From contig JAEINX010000007.1 of NCBI GenBank assembly GCA_016342645.1, positions 1 through 57,989 of the forward strand: DNA of 57,989 bases, written 5' to 3'. Numbering within the stretch: the first letter of the stretch is position 1; every line of letters begins with the position of its first letter. A model generated the notes under the pieces. The model was given only the letters and a program-made list of their open reading frames with translations, ran no database searches and was not told the DNA's origin. Source of the DNA: Bacteroidales bacterium. GTDB taxonomy: Bacteria; Bacteroidota; Bacteroidia; Bacteroidales; JAEINX01. Made by a program: the position numbers and the translations under genes. This document shows positions 35,907-43,950 of the stretch, in pieces.

Positions 35907-36842
35907 ATGGAAACAATAATTTCCCCGATAGACAAATCATTGTTAGAGAAAGAATTAACAAAAGAGAAATTTATTAGAAAAACAAACAATGGCGACAACA
36001 GCATATATATCTTTTCTAATTATGATTCTCCAAATTTGATGAAAGAAATAGGAAGATTAAGAGAACTGACTTTTAGAGATGCTGGTGGTGGAACCGGAAA
36101 ATCAATGGACATTGATAAACATGATATATCAGAAACACCTTTCAAACAATTGATTGTCTGGAATCCCGTTGATAAAGAAATTATTGGTGGATACAGGTTT
36201 ATACATTGTAAAGAACTGACGGTTAACGAAAAAGGAATTGTTAGTTCTCCTACCTCAAAACTTTTTAAATATTCTAAAAAATTCATCAAAGATTATCTTC
36301 CTTACACTATTGAACTTGGCCGTTCCTTTGTTCAACCCACTTATCAACCGACTAATAATATCAGAAAAGGGATGTATTCCTTAGATAACATTTGGGATGG
36401 ATTAGGTGCTCTGGTTATTGATAACCCGGATGTTAAATATTTATTTGGAAAAGTTACAATGTATCCGAGATTCGATTCATTAGCGAGGGATTTAGTTTTG
36501 TTTTTTATGTGTAAATATTTCCCCGATAAAGAAAAATTAATATTTCCTTATAAGCCCTTAAAATTATCAACAGAAAATAAAGTATTGAAAAGCATTTTTA
36601 CGGGCTGTAATTATGATGAAGATTATAAAATTCTTATTCAGAAGGTTAGGGGATTAAATGAGCAGATTCCGCCATTGTTTAATGCATATATGAATTTATC
36701 GGCAACTATGAAAACTTTTGGTACAGCCTATAACGAGTCTTTTGGAAATGTCGAAGAAACCGGCATTATTGTAACTGTGGAAGATATTTATGATTTCAAG
36801 AAAGATCGCCATTTGTCAAGCTATAAAGAAGATGTTCCCTAA
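35907..36842 (+). CDS. GNAT-fold N-acyltransferase, GlsB/OlsB-like
   Basis: This 311-residue protein resembles OlsB/GlsB enzymes, which attach a 3-hydroxy fatty acid from acyl carrier protein to the amino group of ornithine or glycine, the first step of aminolipid synthesis. Family features are IGRLRELTFRDAGGGTGK (about 48-65), the IIGGYRFIHC strand (about 92-101), TIELGRSFVQPTYQP (about 131-145) and the later YLFGKVTMYPRFDS. It is co-directional with the PlsC-type gene before it and the engB gene 11 bp after it. Glycine lipids are the usual product in Bacteroidota; ornithine lipids are the alternative. Confidence 0.8.
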   Translation: METIISPIDKSLLEKELTKEKFIRKTNNGDNSIYIFSNYDSPNLMKEIGRLRELTFRDAGGGTGKSMDIDKHDISETPFKQLIVWNPVDKEIIGGYRFIHCKELTVNEKGIVSSPTSKLFKYSKKFIKDYLPYTIELGRSFVQPTYQPTNNIRKGMYSLDNIWDGLGALVIDNPDVKYLFGKVTMYPRFDSLARDLVLFFMCKYFPDKEKLIFPYKPLKLSTENKVLKSIFTGCNYDEDYKILIQKVRGLNEQIPPLFNAYMNLSATMKTFGTAYNESFGNVEETGIIVTVEDIYDFKKDRHLSSYKEDVP

Positions 36843-36853
36843 GATTTAATGTA

Positions 36854-37441
36854 ATGCAAATTTACGATGCAAAATTCCTGAAAAGCAGTGCCAAAGTAAG
36901 TCAATGCCCCAAAAATGATTTGCCGGAATATGCTTTTATCGGTAGATCAAATGTTGGTAAATCATCACTGATAAACATGATTACAAACAATAAAAACTTG
37001 GCAAAAACCTCCGGCACACCCGGTAAAACTCAATTAATTAATCATTTTATTATTGATAATAACTGGTATATTGTTGATCTTCCGGGATATGGCTTTGCAA
37101 AAATTTCAAAAACAATCAGGGCAAAATGGGAAGTAATGATCATTAATTATTTAACCCAAAGGAAAAGTCTGATTTGCACTTTTGTTCTGATTGATATTCG
37201 CCTTAAACCTCAATCTATTGATCTTGAATTTTTAGAATGGCTTGCTGAGAAAGACATAGCTTTTATTATCGTTTTTACGAAATCCGATAAACTTAAAAAA
37301 GCTCAACTTTTAAAAAACATTACGGACTATAGGGATGCCTTGCTTTCTTTTTGGGAAGAACTTCCTTTATCAATTATCAGTTCTGCCATATCAAAATCAG
37401 GAAAAAAAGAAATACTGGAATTTATTGCTCAAACGAAATAA
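36854..37441 (+). CDS. engB: Ribosome biogenesis GTPase EngB (YihA/YsxC)
   Basis: EngB is an essential Ras-like GTPase needed for assembly of the large ribosomal subunit. The 195-residue protein has G1 GRSNVGKSSLI (30-40), the switch I segment TSGTPGKTQLINHF, G3 DLPGYGFAK (about 76-84), G4 TKSDK (about 142-146) and G5 SSAISKSGK (about 179-187). All GTP-binding motifs are intact. It ends 16 bp before the convergent carboxyltransferase gene and is likely the last gene of the acyltransferase transcript. Confidence 0.95.
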   Translation: MQIYDAKFLKSSAKVSQCPKNDLPEYAFIGRSNVGKSSLINMITNNKNLAKTSGTPGKTQLINHFIIDNNWYIVDLPGYGFAKISKTIRAKWEVMIINYLTQRKSLICTFVLIDIRLKPQSIDLEFLEWLAEKDIAFIIVFTKSDKLKKAQLLKNITDYRDALLSFWEELPLSIISSAISKSGKKEILEFIAQTK

Positions 37442-37457
37442 ATTCACAAATCATAAA

Positions 37458-39329
37458 TTAGGTATTTTTCTCCTTAAAATCTCTTATTCTACCAAAGGTT
37501 TTTCTTTTATTGGCAAATTTTAAATCATAAAAAATATCAACATAATAAGATAAAATATTCTTCAAGTCTTTCCTGTTAACCAAATGTTGTATTTTGTTAG
37601 TTTTGTATAGGCTATCGGTGCAAACGATTTCTCTATCAACATCAAAACCTGCTCCGGTTACTACTCTTGGCCCTGCAAATTCAACCAAACTACCTTTTTC
37701 ACCAATCATAATATCCCCTTGTGTAACAAAACTGGCGTAAGCACCTCCTGTTGTGGGTTCGGTAATTACCGATAGAAATAATACTCCTTCTTTTTTCAGG
37801 TCTAATAAGGACATATTCATTTTTGCCATTTGAGCAAGTGCCATCGGGCCTTCATTCATTCTTGCACCCCCTGATGAGCAAATTGAAATTAAAGGGAATT
37901 TTTTCTTTACGGCATAATCGACTGTTCTTTTAAATTTTTCTCCAAAAACAGCACCAAATGAACCTCCAAAAAATTTAATATCCGTTATTGCCAAAATAAC
38001 ATTTCGTCCGTTAATCTTTGCAATACCTGTAACCAATGCTTCCTTTGAAAATGTTTTTCCTTTGATTTTTTCCAGCAATTCCTTATATCTTCCAAAATTA
38101 TATCTTTCATTTCTGACTAACTGTTTTATAACCAAAGCACCTTCTATTTCAAGAAATGTATTTTTATCGCAAACTTTCTCTATTTGTTCCTCAATACTAA
38201 GATATTGGCCTTTACCACATTTTGGACAGGCATAAAAATTCTCTACATATTTTTCAAAAGAAACGAAACCACAACCACCTGCCACTCTGAATTTATTTTC
38301 TTCTTTATTCCATTCTTTTTCACATTCGTACAACTCAGTTTCTCCGATTCCTTCTTTTTCCAAATGGGCTTTCAACAATCCCATTGTATAGAAATCACCA
38401 CGCTCAATATCAATGATTTTAATGTTTTTCGGTAAACTTCGTTTAGTTACTCTTTTTGCAAACTTATCGAAAAAACCATAGAATTTACCAAAATTTAAAA
38501 CCTTTTCCCTTCTTTCTTTTAATAACTTTTTGACTGTTTTTATCCTAATTGTTTTTTTTCCGATTTTTTGCGGGTGCATCCATTCATTCAATGTTTTTGT
38601 TAAAGAGTTTTTGATAATCTTTATGGTAAATTCATAATTGGTATGAGCACCGGCTTTAGGTTCAGGAAGGATTTGATCAATCATTCCAATTTCCTTTATG
38701 TGCTCAGCACCCGGACGTAAAACTTCCAAAGAGTCCTTTATGGTTTCTTCTAAGCTTTCGCCGGCATTTAACCTTTTTTGAAATATTATCCTGCTGCAAC
38801 TTTCAGGTGCAATCACTGAATAAAGTGCATTTTCAAACATAAAACTTTTGTCGGCGACTTGAAGTCCTAAGGCTCCACCACTACCGCCTTCACCAATAAT
38901 ATAAGAAATTGTTGGGGTTTCAATTCCACAGTACCGACTTATGCAATCTGAAATTAAAAATGATTGCCCGCCAATTTCCGATTCCATTGATGTATCTCCA
39001 CCAAAAGTATCTATAAATGAGACTACAGGCATGTGTCTTTTTTCAGCTTCATCTAACATTTCAAGAGTGAATGCATATCCTTTTGCATTCATCATTCCTG
39101 TTGCCTGACTTTCTTTTCCTTTTCTTCTTTTTTCCTGGCCAAGTATCATGCAGGTCAATCCATTGATATTTCCTTTTGCAGCAATTAAGGAAGGATCGGG
39201 TGAATCTAAATAAATTGTTTTTTCAAAAACCTCTTCGATGATATCAGAACTTCGTATTCTTTCCGGATTTCTTATTAAATCGTAACGTTCTTTAAAGTTC
39301 TTATTTGGCAGGTGATTTTCTTTTTTCAT
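37458..39329 (-). CDS. Fused acetyl-CoA carboxylase carboxyltransferase, AccA-AccD order
   Basis: This 623-residue protein carries both carboxyltransferase subunits in one chain, transferring CO2 from biotin to acetyl-CoA for fatty acid synthesis. Residues from about 10 to 245 are AccA-like: GMMNAKGYAFTLEMLDEAEK, IGEGGSGGALGLQVAD (146-161), ENALYSVIAPESC (166-178). Residues from about 335 to 610 are AccD-like: a zinc-finger region with CPKC (368-371), GGSFGAVFGEKF (455-466), SSGGARMNEG (485-494) and TEPTTGGAYASF. The first zinc-finger CxxC pair is not intact (single cysteines at 336 and 353). The AccA loop normally reading DTPGAYPG is DTFGGDTS. Alpha precedes beta, the reverse of the beta-alpha layout of single-chain carboxyltransferases. 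It appears monocistronic. Confidence 0.88.
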   Translation of the reverse strand: MKKENHLPNKNFKERYDLIRNPERIRSSDIIEEVFEKTIYLDSPDPSLIAAKGNINGLTCMILGQEKRRKGKESQATGMMNAKGYAFTLEMLDEAEKRHMPVVSFIDTFGGDTSMESEIGGQSFLISDCISRYCGIETPTISYIIGEGGSGGALGLQVADKSFMFENALYSVIAPESCSRIIFQKRLNAGESLEETIKDSLEVLRPGAEHIKEIGMIDQILPEPKAGAHTNYEFTIKIIKNSLTKTLNEWMHPQKIGKKTIRIKTVKKLLKERREKVLNFGKFYGFFDKFAKRVTKRSLPKNIKIIDIERGDFYTMGLLKAHLEKEGIGETELYECEKEWNKEENKFRVAGGCGFVSFEKYVENFYACPKCGKGQYLSIEEQIEKVCDKNTFLEIEGALVIKQLVRNERYNFGRYKELLEKIKGKTFSKEALVTGIAKINGRNVILAITDIKFFGGSFGAVFGEKFKRTVDYAVKKKFPLISICSSGGARMNEGPMALAQMAKMNMSLLDLKKEGVLFLSVITEPTTGGAYASFVTQGDIMIGEKGSLVEFAGPRVVTGAGFDVDREIVCTDSLYKTNKIQHLVNRKDLKNILSYYVDIFYDLKFANKRKTFGRIRDFKEKNT

Positions 39330-39703
39330 ATTGATTGGTATATAATTAGAAATATATAAATCTTATTATTTAAAAGAATTTCAACATATATTTTCTTTTA
39401 ACCATATGCGATTAATGCTCCAAAATTAGAAAAGAATTGGAAAGGGGAGTAAATAATTTTAAAATAAATGAACTTTTTACTTTGGATTTGAAACTTAAAT
39501 ATTCATATTATACAGAAATTCTGTATTCTTATGAACTAACAATTATGATAATTTTTAATTAAAAGCTTTAGCATCTACGATTAATATTTACACATATTGA
39601 TGATTTCATTTTGTTTTATTTTATTATTCAAGCTTTCCGTTGCTGAATTTTTAAAAATATACAGTAATTGTTTTGCCCACAATATTTTATATTTTAGTCT
39701 TTA
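39330..39703. other. Intergenic region
   Basis: No gene is seen. This AT-rich stretch contains the carboxyltransferase promoter (not pinpointed) and, at 39640-39691, one copy of a sequence that recurs near 54593. Confidence 0.5.
39640..39691. repeat. Dispersed repeat, copy A
   Basis: This stretch resembles 54593-54642: both have TTGC-GA-TTTTTAAAA, then AC-AT/GT-rich spacing, then the shared 18-mer CCCACAATATTTTATA plus flanks. The best-conserved part is the last 16 bases. Both copies lie in intergenic DNA and in the same orientation. Confidence 0.5.
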
Positions 39704-41242
39704 TTATGAACCCCAACTTTCTCTGTCAAGACTTCTGTAGTGAATGGCTTCTGCAAGATGCTCTGGTAAAATTTCCATGCTATTTTCTAAATCGGCAATT
39801 GTTCGTGAAACTTTAATAATACGGTCGTAAGCCCTTGCCGAAAGGCCAAGTCTTTCCATTGCATTTTTTAGTAATTCATTTCCCTTTTCATCAATTTTAC
39901 AGATTTCACGCAATTGCCGTGAAGTCATTTGAGCATTGCAATGTATTGATTTTGTTTCATTAAAGCGTTCTTCTTGTATTGATCGTGCTTTAACAACTCT
40001 ATTTCTCACAATTTCACTTTTTTCTTCTATTTTTTCATTTACCAATTCCCTGAAAGGAACAGGCACAACTTCTATATGAATATCGATTCTGTCCAATAAA
40101 GGGCCTGAAATTTTATTCAAATATTTTTGCACAATTCCCGGCCCGCAAACACAATCATGATCGGGGTGATTGTAATAACCACAGGGACAGGGATTCATAG
40201 CAGCTATAAGCATAAAACTTGCCGGATATTCAACGGTAAGCTTTGCCCGCGAAATTGTTACTACCCTATCTTCCATCGGTTGTCGCATCACTTCAAGGAC
40301 TGTGCGTTTGAACTCAGGTAATTCGTCTAAGAAAAGAACTCCATTTTGAGCAAGCGATATTTCTCCCGGTTGTGGGAAAGTTCCTCCTCCAACCAATCCT
40401 GCATCACTTATTGTATGATGTGGCGACCTGAACGGACGAACTGAGATCAAAGAAGTTTCTTTGCTGAGTTTTCCAACAACCGAGTGTATTTTTGTTGTTT
40501 CGAGAGCTTCATGTAAATTCAAAGGAGGAAGAATTGATGGAAGGCGTTTGGCAAGCATAGTTTTCCCTGATCCCGGCGGCCCTATTAAAATTACATTATG
40601 TCCACCGGCAGCCGCAATTTCAAGAGCTCTTTTAATATTTTCTTGTCCTTTAACATCTGAGAAATCAAATTCATAAGAATTAAGTTGAGAATAAAATTCG
40701 TTCCTTGTATCAATCACAGTTGCTTCTAATTCAATCTCATCATTGAAAAAATCAATAACTTCCTTGATGTTTTCAACTCCCAAAACCTCTAAATCGTTGA
40801 CAATGGCAGCTTCTGAGGCATTGGCTTTTGGAAGAATAAATCCTTTAAAGCCATGTTTTCGGGCTTCTATTGATATTGGTAATGCGCCTTTAATTGGTTG
40901 CAATCCACCATCGAGGGAAAGTTCACCCATTATTAAATAATCGCCAATTTTATCGGATTTTATTTGTTCGGAAGCAGCAAGTATCCCAACTGCAATAGTC
41001 AAATCATAGGCTGATCCTTCTTTACGAATATCAGCAGGAGCCATATTTATTACAATTTTCTTTACGGGAATTTTATATCCATTATTTCTTAGAGCAGCTT
41101 CAATCCTTTGATGACTTTCTTTTACGGCACTATCGGGTAAACCTACCATAAAAAATTGTACCCCGCGATCAATGTTTACTTCAACTGTGATCGGGATTGC
41201 ATTTATTCCTATAATAGCACTTCCATAAGTTTTTACAAGCAT
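39704..41242 (-). CDS. YifB/ComM family Mg-chelatase-like AAA+ ATPase
   Basis: This 512-residue cytosolic protein is a YifB/ComM-type AAA+ ATPase; ComM is a helicase that promotes branch migration during natural transformation. An N-terminal Lon-protease-like fold (about 1-180, with GLPDSAVKESHQRIEAAL) precedes the ATPase core: Walker A GPPGSGKTML (221-230), Walker B GVLFLDELPEF (about 296-306), the zinc-like segment NPCPCGYYNHPDHDCVC (about 351-367), and LLDRIDIHIEV with sensor residues. The C-terminal Mg-chelatase domain is complete. It may indicate competence for DNA uptake, though YifB is present in many non-competent bacteria. Confidence 0.93.
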   Translation of the reverse strand: MLVKTYGSAIIGINAIPITVEVNIDRGVQFFMVGLPDSAVKESHQRIEAALRNNGYKIPVKKIVINMAPADIRKEGSAYDLTIAVGILAASEQIKSDKIGDYLIMGELSLDGGLQPIKGALPISIEARKHGFKGFILPKANASEAAIVNDLEVLGVENIKEVIDFFNDEIELEATVIDTRNEFYSQLNSYEFDFSDVKGQENIKRALEIAAAGGHNVILIGPPGSGKTMLAKRLPSILPPLNLHEALETTKIHSVVGKLSKETSLISVRPFRSPHHTISDAGLVGGGTFPQPGEISLAQNGVLFLDELPEFKRTVLEVMRQPMEDRVVTISRAKLTVEYPASFMLIAAMNPCPCGYYNHPDHDCVCGPGIVQKYLNKISGPLLDRIDIHIEVVPVPFRELVNEKIEEKSEIVRNRVVKARSIQEERFNETKSIHCNAQMTSRQLREICKIDEKGNELLKNAMERLGLSARAYDRIIKVSRTIADLENSMEILPEHLAEAIHYRSLDRESWGS

Positions 41243-41297
41243 AACAAAATATTATGGATATTCTTACAAAATCATAAATATTGCGAAATATACGAAA

Positions 41298-42284
41298 TTA
41301 TTTCTTTGGTTTATATTTTGAGTCGGATAAAATTTGCTGAGAGTCGGTTTTTTTCATTAGCTCATTAAGGTTAATATCGTCATTGTTATCCATATAAGAT
41401 TTAATAATTTGCCATCCTACCCAACTTCCAATTTTTGCAGGCGATTCATTTGAGAAAGCCGATGTAAAAGGGCCATCGGATATGAACTTGCTTGTGTATT
41501 GAAAATCGGGAGAGTACAACAATTCGTTTTCGATAAAAAATGCCCAAATATTTGATTCGTTATTTTCGCACCATTCCATTTGGCTTTTTTTGTATCCTAT
41601 TTTTATTGAATCAGGGGTTTCAGGCATTATTGCTTCCAAAAAATATAATCTTTTTCCTTCATTTATCATCTTGTCGAGAAAGGTTTTTTCAGGTGAATTG
41701 TTAAATTCGCTTAGCATGATTTCGTTCATGCAATCATTAACAATATATTCTTTTTCAAATCGTATGATTTGGTATTTTGGAAGTCCGATTTGCCAATAAG
41801 GCAAAAAATCTAAACCGAGAAACATATCAAGGGCAATAATCATTACTCCATCAACCACCTGAATAGGGTATTCATAATATAAACCCGAAAGATAAGAATA
41901 CACTTCAGGGATTGATTTATCGGGGAAATAAAATTTATAGTGCTTAAATGCCGATGTCAATTGTTTTTCAATATCACTTAGATCAGGATATTTTTCATTA
42001 CATGCTTCTGAAATTTCAATCATGGAAGAATCGGTGATGTAATCATGGATTTTCATCAAATTTAAAGTGTCTTGAAATTCGTTACCGATAAAGAAAAAAT
42101 ATTCGTCTGAAAGTTCAGAAAGCTCTTCTTTTATATTTTTAGGATCAATAGAAAAAAGTTCTTTTCCATATCGCTTTATTTTTATGTCATCAATTTTAAC
42201 ACCTGACAAATCAACATCATGTCTATTCGAATTACACGAAAAAACAATAATTATAAAAAACAGAACGGCTCTAAAGTTTTTCAT
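41298..42284 (-). CDS. gldB: GldB-like gliding motility lipoprotein
   Basis: This 328-residue protein has a lipoprotein signal ending FSCNSN (Cys17). It resembles GldB, a lipoprotein needed for gliding and linked to type IX secretion in Flavobacterium. Seen features are IKRYGKELFSIDPKNI near the start, a central ALDMFLGLDFLPY segment, and FISDGPFTSAFSNESPAKIGSWVGWQIIKSYM near the C-terminus, where this family resembles substrate-binding or protease-like folds. GldB-like genes also occur in non-gliding Bacteroidota. The nearby nadE gene fits the gldB neighbourhood I recall from this phylum. Confidence 0.8.
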   Translation of the reverse strand: MKNFRAVLFFIIIVFSCNSNRHDVDLSGVKIDDIKIKRYGKELFSIDPKNIKEELSELSDEYFFFIGNEFQDTLNLMKIHDYITDSSMIEISEACNEKYPDLSDIEKQLTSAFKHYKFYFPDKSIPEVYSYLSGLYYEYPIQVVDGVMIIALDMFLGLDFLPYWQIGLPKYQIIRFEKEYIVNDCMNEIMLSEFNNSPEKTFLDKMINEGKRLYFLEAIMPETPDSIKIGYKKSQMEWCENNESNIWAFFIENELLYSPDFQYTSKFISDGPFTSAFSNESPAKIGSWVGWQIIKSYMDNNDDINLNELMKKTDSQQILSDSKYKPKK

Positions 42285-42310
42285 AAAACAGATTTATCAG
42301 AAAAACAAAA

Positions 42311-42343
42311 ACCTCCGAAAATTATTGTATGATTTTCGGAGGT
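42311..42343 (-). terminator. Intrinsic terminator after the outer-membrane barrel gene
   Basis: ACCTCCGAAAAT and ATTTTCGGAGGT pair over 12 bases with a 9-base loop. On the minus strand the stem is followed by TTTTGTTTTT. It ends the transcript from 42981 just before gldB starts, only 26 bp further on. Confidence 0.8.
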
Positions 42344-42363
42344 AAAAAAAGTGTAAAAAAAAA

Positions 42364-42981
42364 TTAGAACATTTTCCAGCCAAGTGATACATTGAAACCA
42401 CTTGATTTGGAATCAAAATTTACGGTAGTGCCATCAATGACAACATCTCCAATAACTTTGTTAATACCGATATTATATCTAACATCAAGAGTAAACATCA
42501 AAACATCAACACCTGCACCGACCTGAATATTCCAAATCAAATCTTCGATATTTGCATCTTTAATAGGATCTAGAACCGAGGTTGTTTTAATTTTTTTATC
42601 GGTAATAATTGATGCGGAAGGGCCGCCAAATATTCGAACGTTCACAATTTTTTTATTAAAAACTTTCATTCCTAATAAAACGGGAATATTTATTGTTTTC
42701 AAATCAACTTCCTGCTCAAAAGGAGACAAACCTCCCGAAATACTCGGGTTTTTAAATACCGAACCCTGAGTTAGAAAATTTATTTCGGGTTGAACATAAA
42801 CATTTCTTCCTATCCTTACAAAGGCTCCAAATTGGAAACTATTTTTCAAATCAGATTTTATATCGTTCTTATCTATAGATAATTTTGATGTATTATATCC
42901 GATTTTTGGCCCTAATGTTAATTGAGCAAATCCTACATTTGCTGCAATTATCATAATAATTACTAAAAAAAGTTTTTTCAT
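42364..42981 (-). CDS. PorT-like outer-membrane beta-barrel protein
   Basis: This 205-residue protein has a signal peptide (LFLVIIMIIAANVGFAQ) followed by alternating hydrophobic/polar strands of an eight-stranded barrel. Typical features are LTLGPKIGYNTSKL at the start, GAFVRIGRNVYVQPEINFLTQGS, the central VLLGMKVF segment, and the terminal SGFNVSLGWKMF, which ends in an aromatic residue as outer-membrane barrels do. It belongs to the porin-family beta-barrel/PorT group widespread in Bacteroidota; PorT itself is a T9SS component, but this copy is not assigned to that role. A TAACTTTG promoter box lies about 29 bp upstream and a strong terminator downstream. Confidence 0.82.
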   Translation of the reverse strand: MKKLFLVIIMIIAANVGFAQLTLGPKIGYNTSKLSIDKNDIKSDLKNSFQFGAFVRIGRNVYVQPEINFLTQGSVFKNPSISGGLSPFEQEVDLKTINIPVLLGMKVFNKKIVNVRIFGGPSASIITDKKIKTTSVLDPIKDANIEDLIWNIQVGAGVDVLMFTLDVRYNIGINKVIGDVVIDGTTVNFDSKSSGFNVSLGWKMF

Positions 42982-43009
42982 GATTTTCTTATTAAATTAA
43001 TATTTTTAA

Positions 43010-43017
43010 CAAAGTTA
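43010..43017 (-). promoter_or_regulatory. TAnnTTTG promoter box
   Basis: On the minus strand the bases read TAACTTTG. Transcription would begin near 43003, about 22 nt before the ATG at 42981. No clear -33 TTTG is seen. Confidence 0.45.
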
Positions 43018-43122
43018 GTAAAATTTCCTTCCTATCTAAATAATGTGAAATTAATTTATAGATTCATTATGATTTTTTTTTGTGATAAGAAATATTTTCG
43101 CGAATAAATCAGTTGAATTATT

Positions 43123-43130
43123 TACTTTTG
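43123..43130 (+). promoter_or_regulatory. TAnnTTTG promoter box
   Basis: TACTTTTG matches the -7 consensus and lies 23 bp before the ATG at 43154, giving a leader of about 17 nt. It is divergent from the box at 43010-43017. Confidence 0.45.
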
Positions 43131-43153
43131 TTTAATTATTAAAATCGAAAAAC

Positions 43154-43864
43154 ATGAAAAAAATCATTTTTCTTACCTCATTGATAGTAATTCTTTTTTT
43201 AGAAGCAAACTATGCTCAGATAAAACCTTATAAATTTGGATTTAGATTGGCCCCAAACATCAGTTGGTTATCCCCCGATTCAAAATATTATTCTAATAAC
43301 GGCTCAGATATGGGTTTTTCATGGGGCTTCGTGAGTGATATTTCTCTTACTGAAAATTATTTTTTCCAAACCGGTTTTAATATTTCCTCGTTTAATGCCA
43401 AACTTGAATACCCCGACAAAATATTTGTAGAAGTAGAAAACGATTCTATGGACGGCAAAATTTATAGAAATTATAAATTAAGATATATTGAAATTCCGGC
43501 ACTCATAAAAATGAAAACCAACCCATATAAAAAATTCTCGTTTTATGGTTTGATTGGATTTAATTTCGGATTTAATATTCGATCACAAGCCGAAGATAGA
43601 TTCGAGTATGAAAACGTTTATGATGAAACAAAAACCGAGAATTTTGAGGATGACATAAAAGATGATTTAAATTTCTTTAAACTTTCGTTGAATGTAGGCG
43701 TTGGTGTTGAATACGAAATATATCAATCAACGGTTATATTTGCCGGAATATCCTTTAATAATGGGGTTACCAATATTTTAAAAGGATATAATACACGTTT
43801 TCCCGATGTAAAACAGAAAGCAATACCTTATTCATTGGACTTTAATTTTGGAGTTATATTTTAA
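43154..43864 (+). CDS. PorT-family outer-membrane beta-barrel protein
   Basis: This 236-residue protein has a signal peptide (IIFLTSLIVILFLEANYAQ). The mature start IKPYKFGFRLAPNISWL is typical of the PorT/porin-family barrels. Strand-like segments follow, including MGFSWGFVSDISLTENYFFQTG, LRYIEIPALIKMKT (the conserved L-x-IP-x-L-x-K strand of this family), FYGLIGFNFGFNI and VGVGVEYEI, and the protein ends in YSLDFNFGVIF with a terminal aromatic. The function could be a structural barrel, PorT-like T9SS role or a small-solute porin; sequence alone does not decide. It is divergent from the other barrel gene and followed by nadE after 86 bp. Confidence 0.82.
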   Translation: MKKIIFLTSLIVILFLEANYAQIKPYKFGFRLAPNISWLSPDSKYYSNNGSDMGFSWGFVSDISLTENYFFQTGFNISSFNAKLEYPDKIFVEVENDSMDGKIYRNYKLRYIEIPALIKMKTNPYKKFSFYGLIGFNFGFNIRSQAEDRFEYENVYDETKTENFEDDIKDDLNFFKLSLNVGVGVEYEIYQSTVIFAGISFNNGVTNILKGYNTRFPDVKQKAIPYSLDFNFGVIF

Positions 43865-43950
43865 TTGAGAAAGTTAAGAATTAGAACATCTTTCCAAACT
43901 TTACAACCACGAATATTATTTTATAAGGATTTCTAAAAAATCAAATTCAG

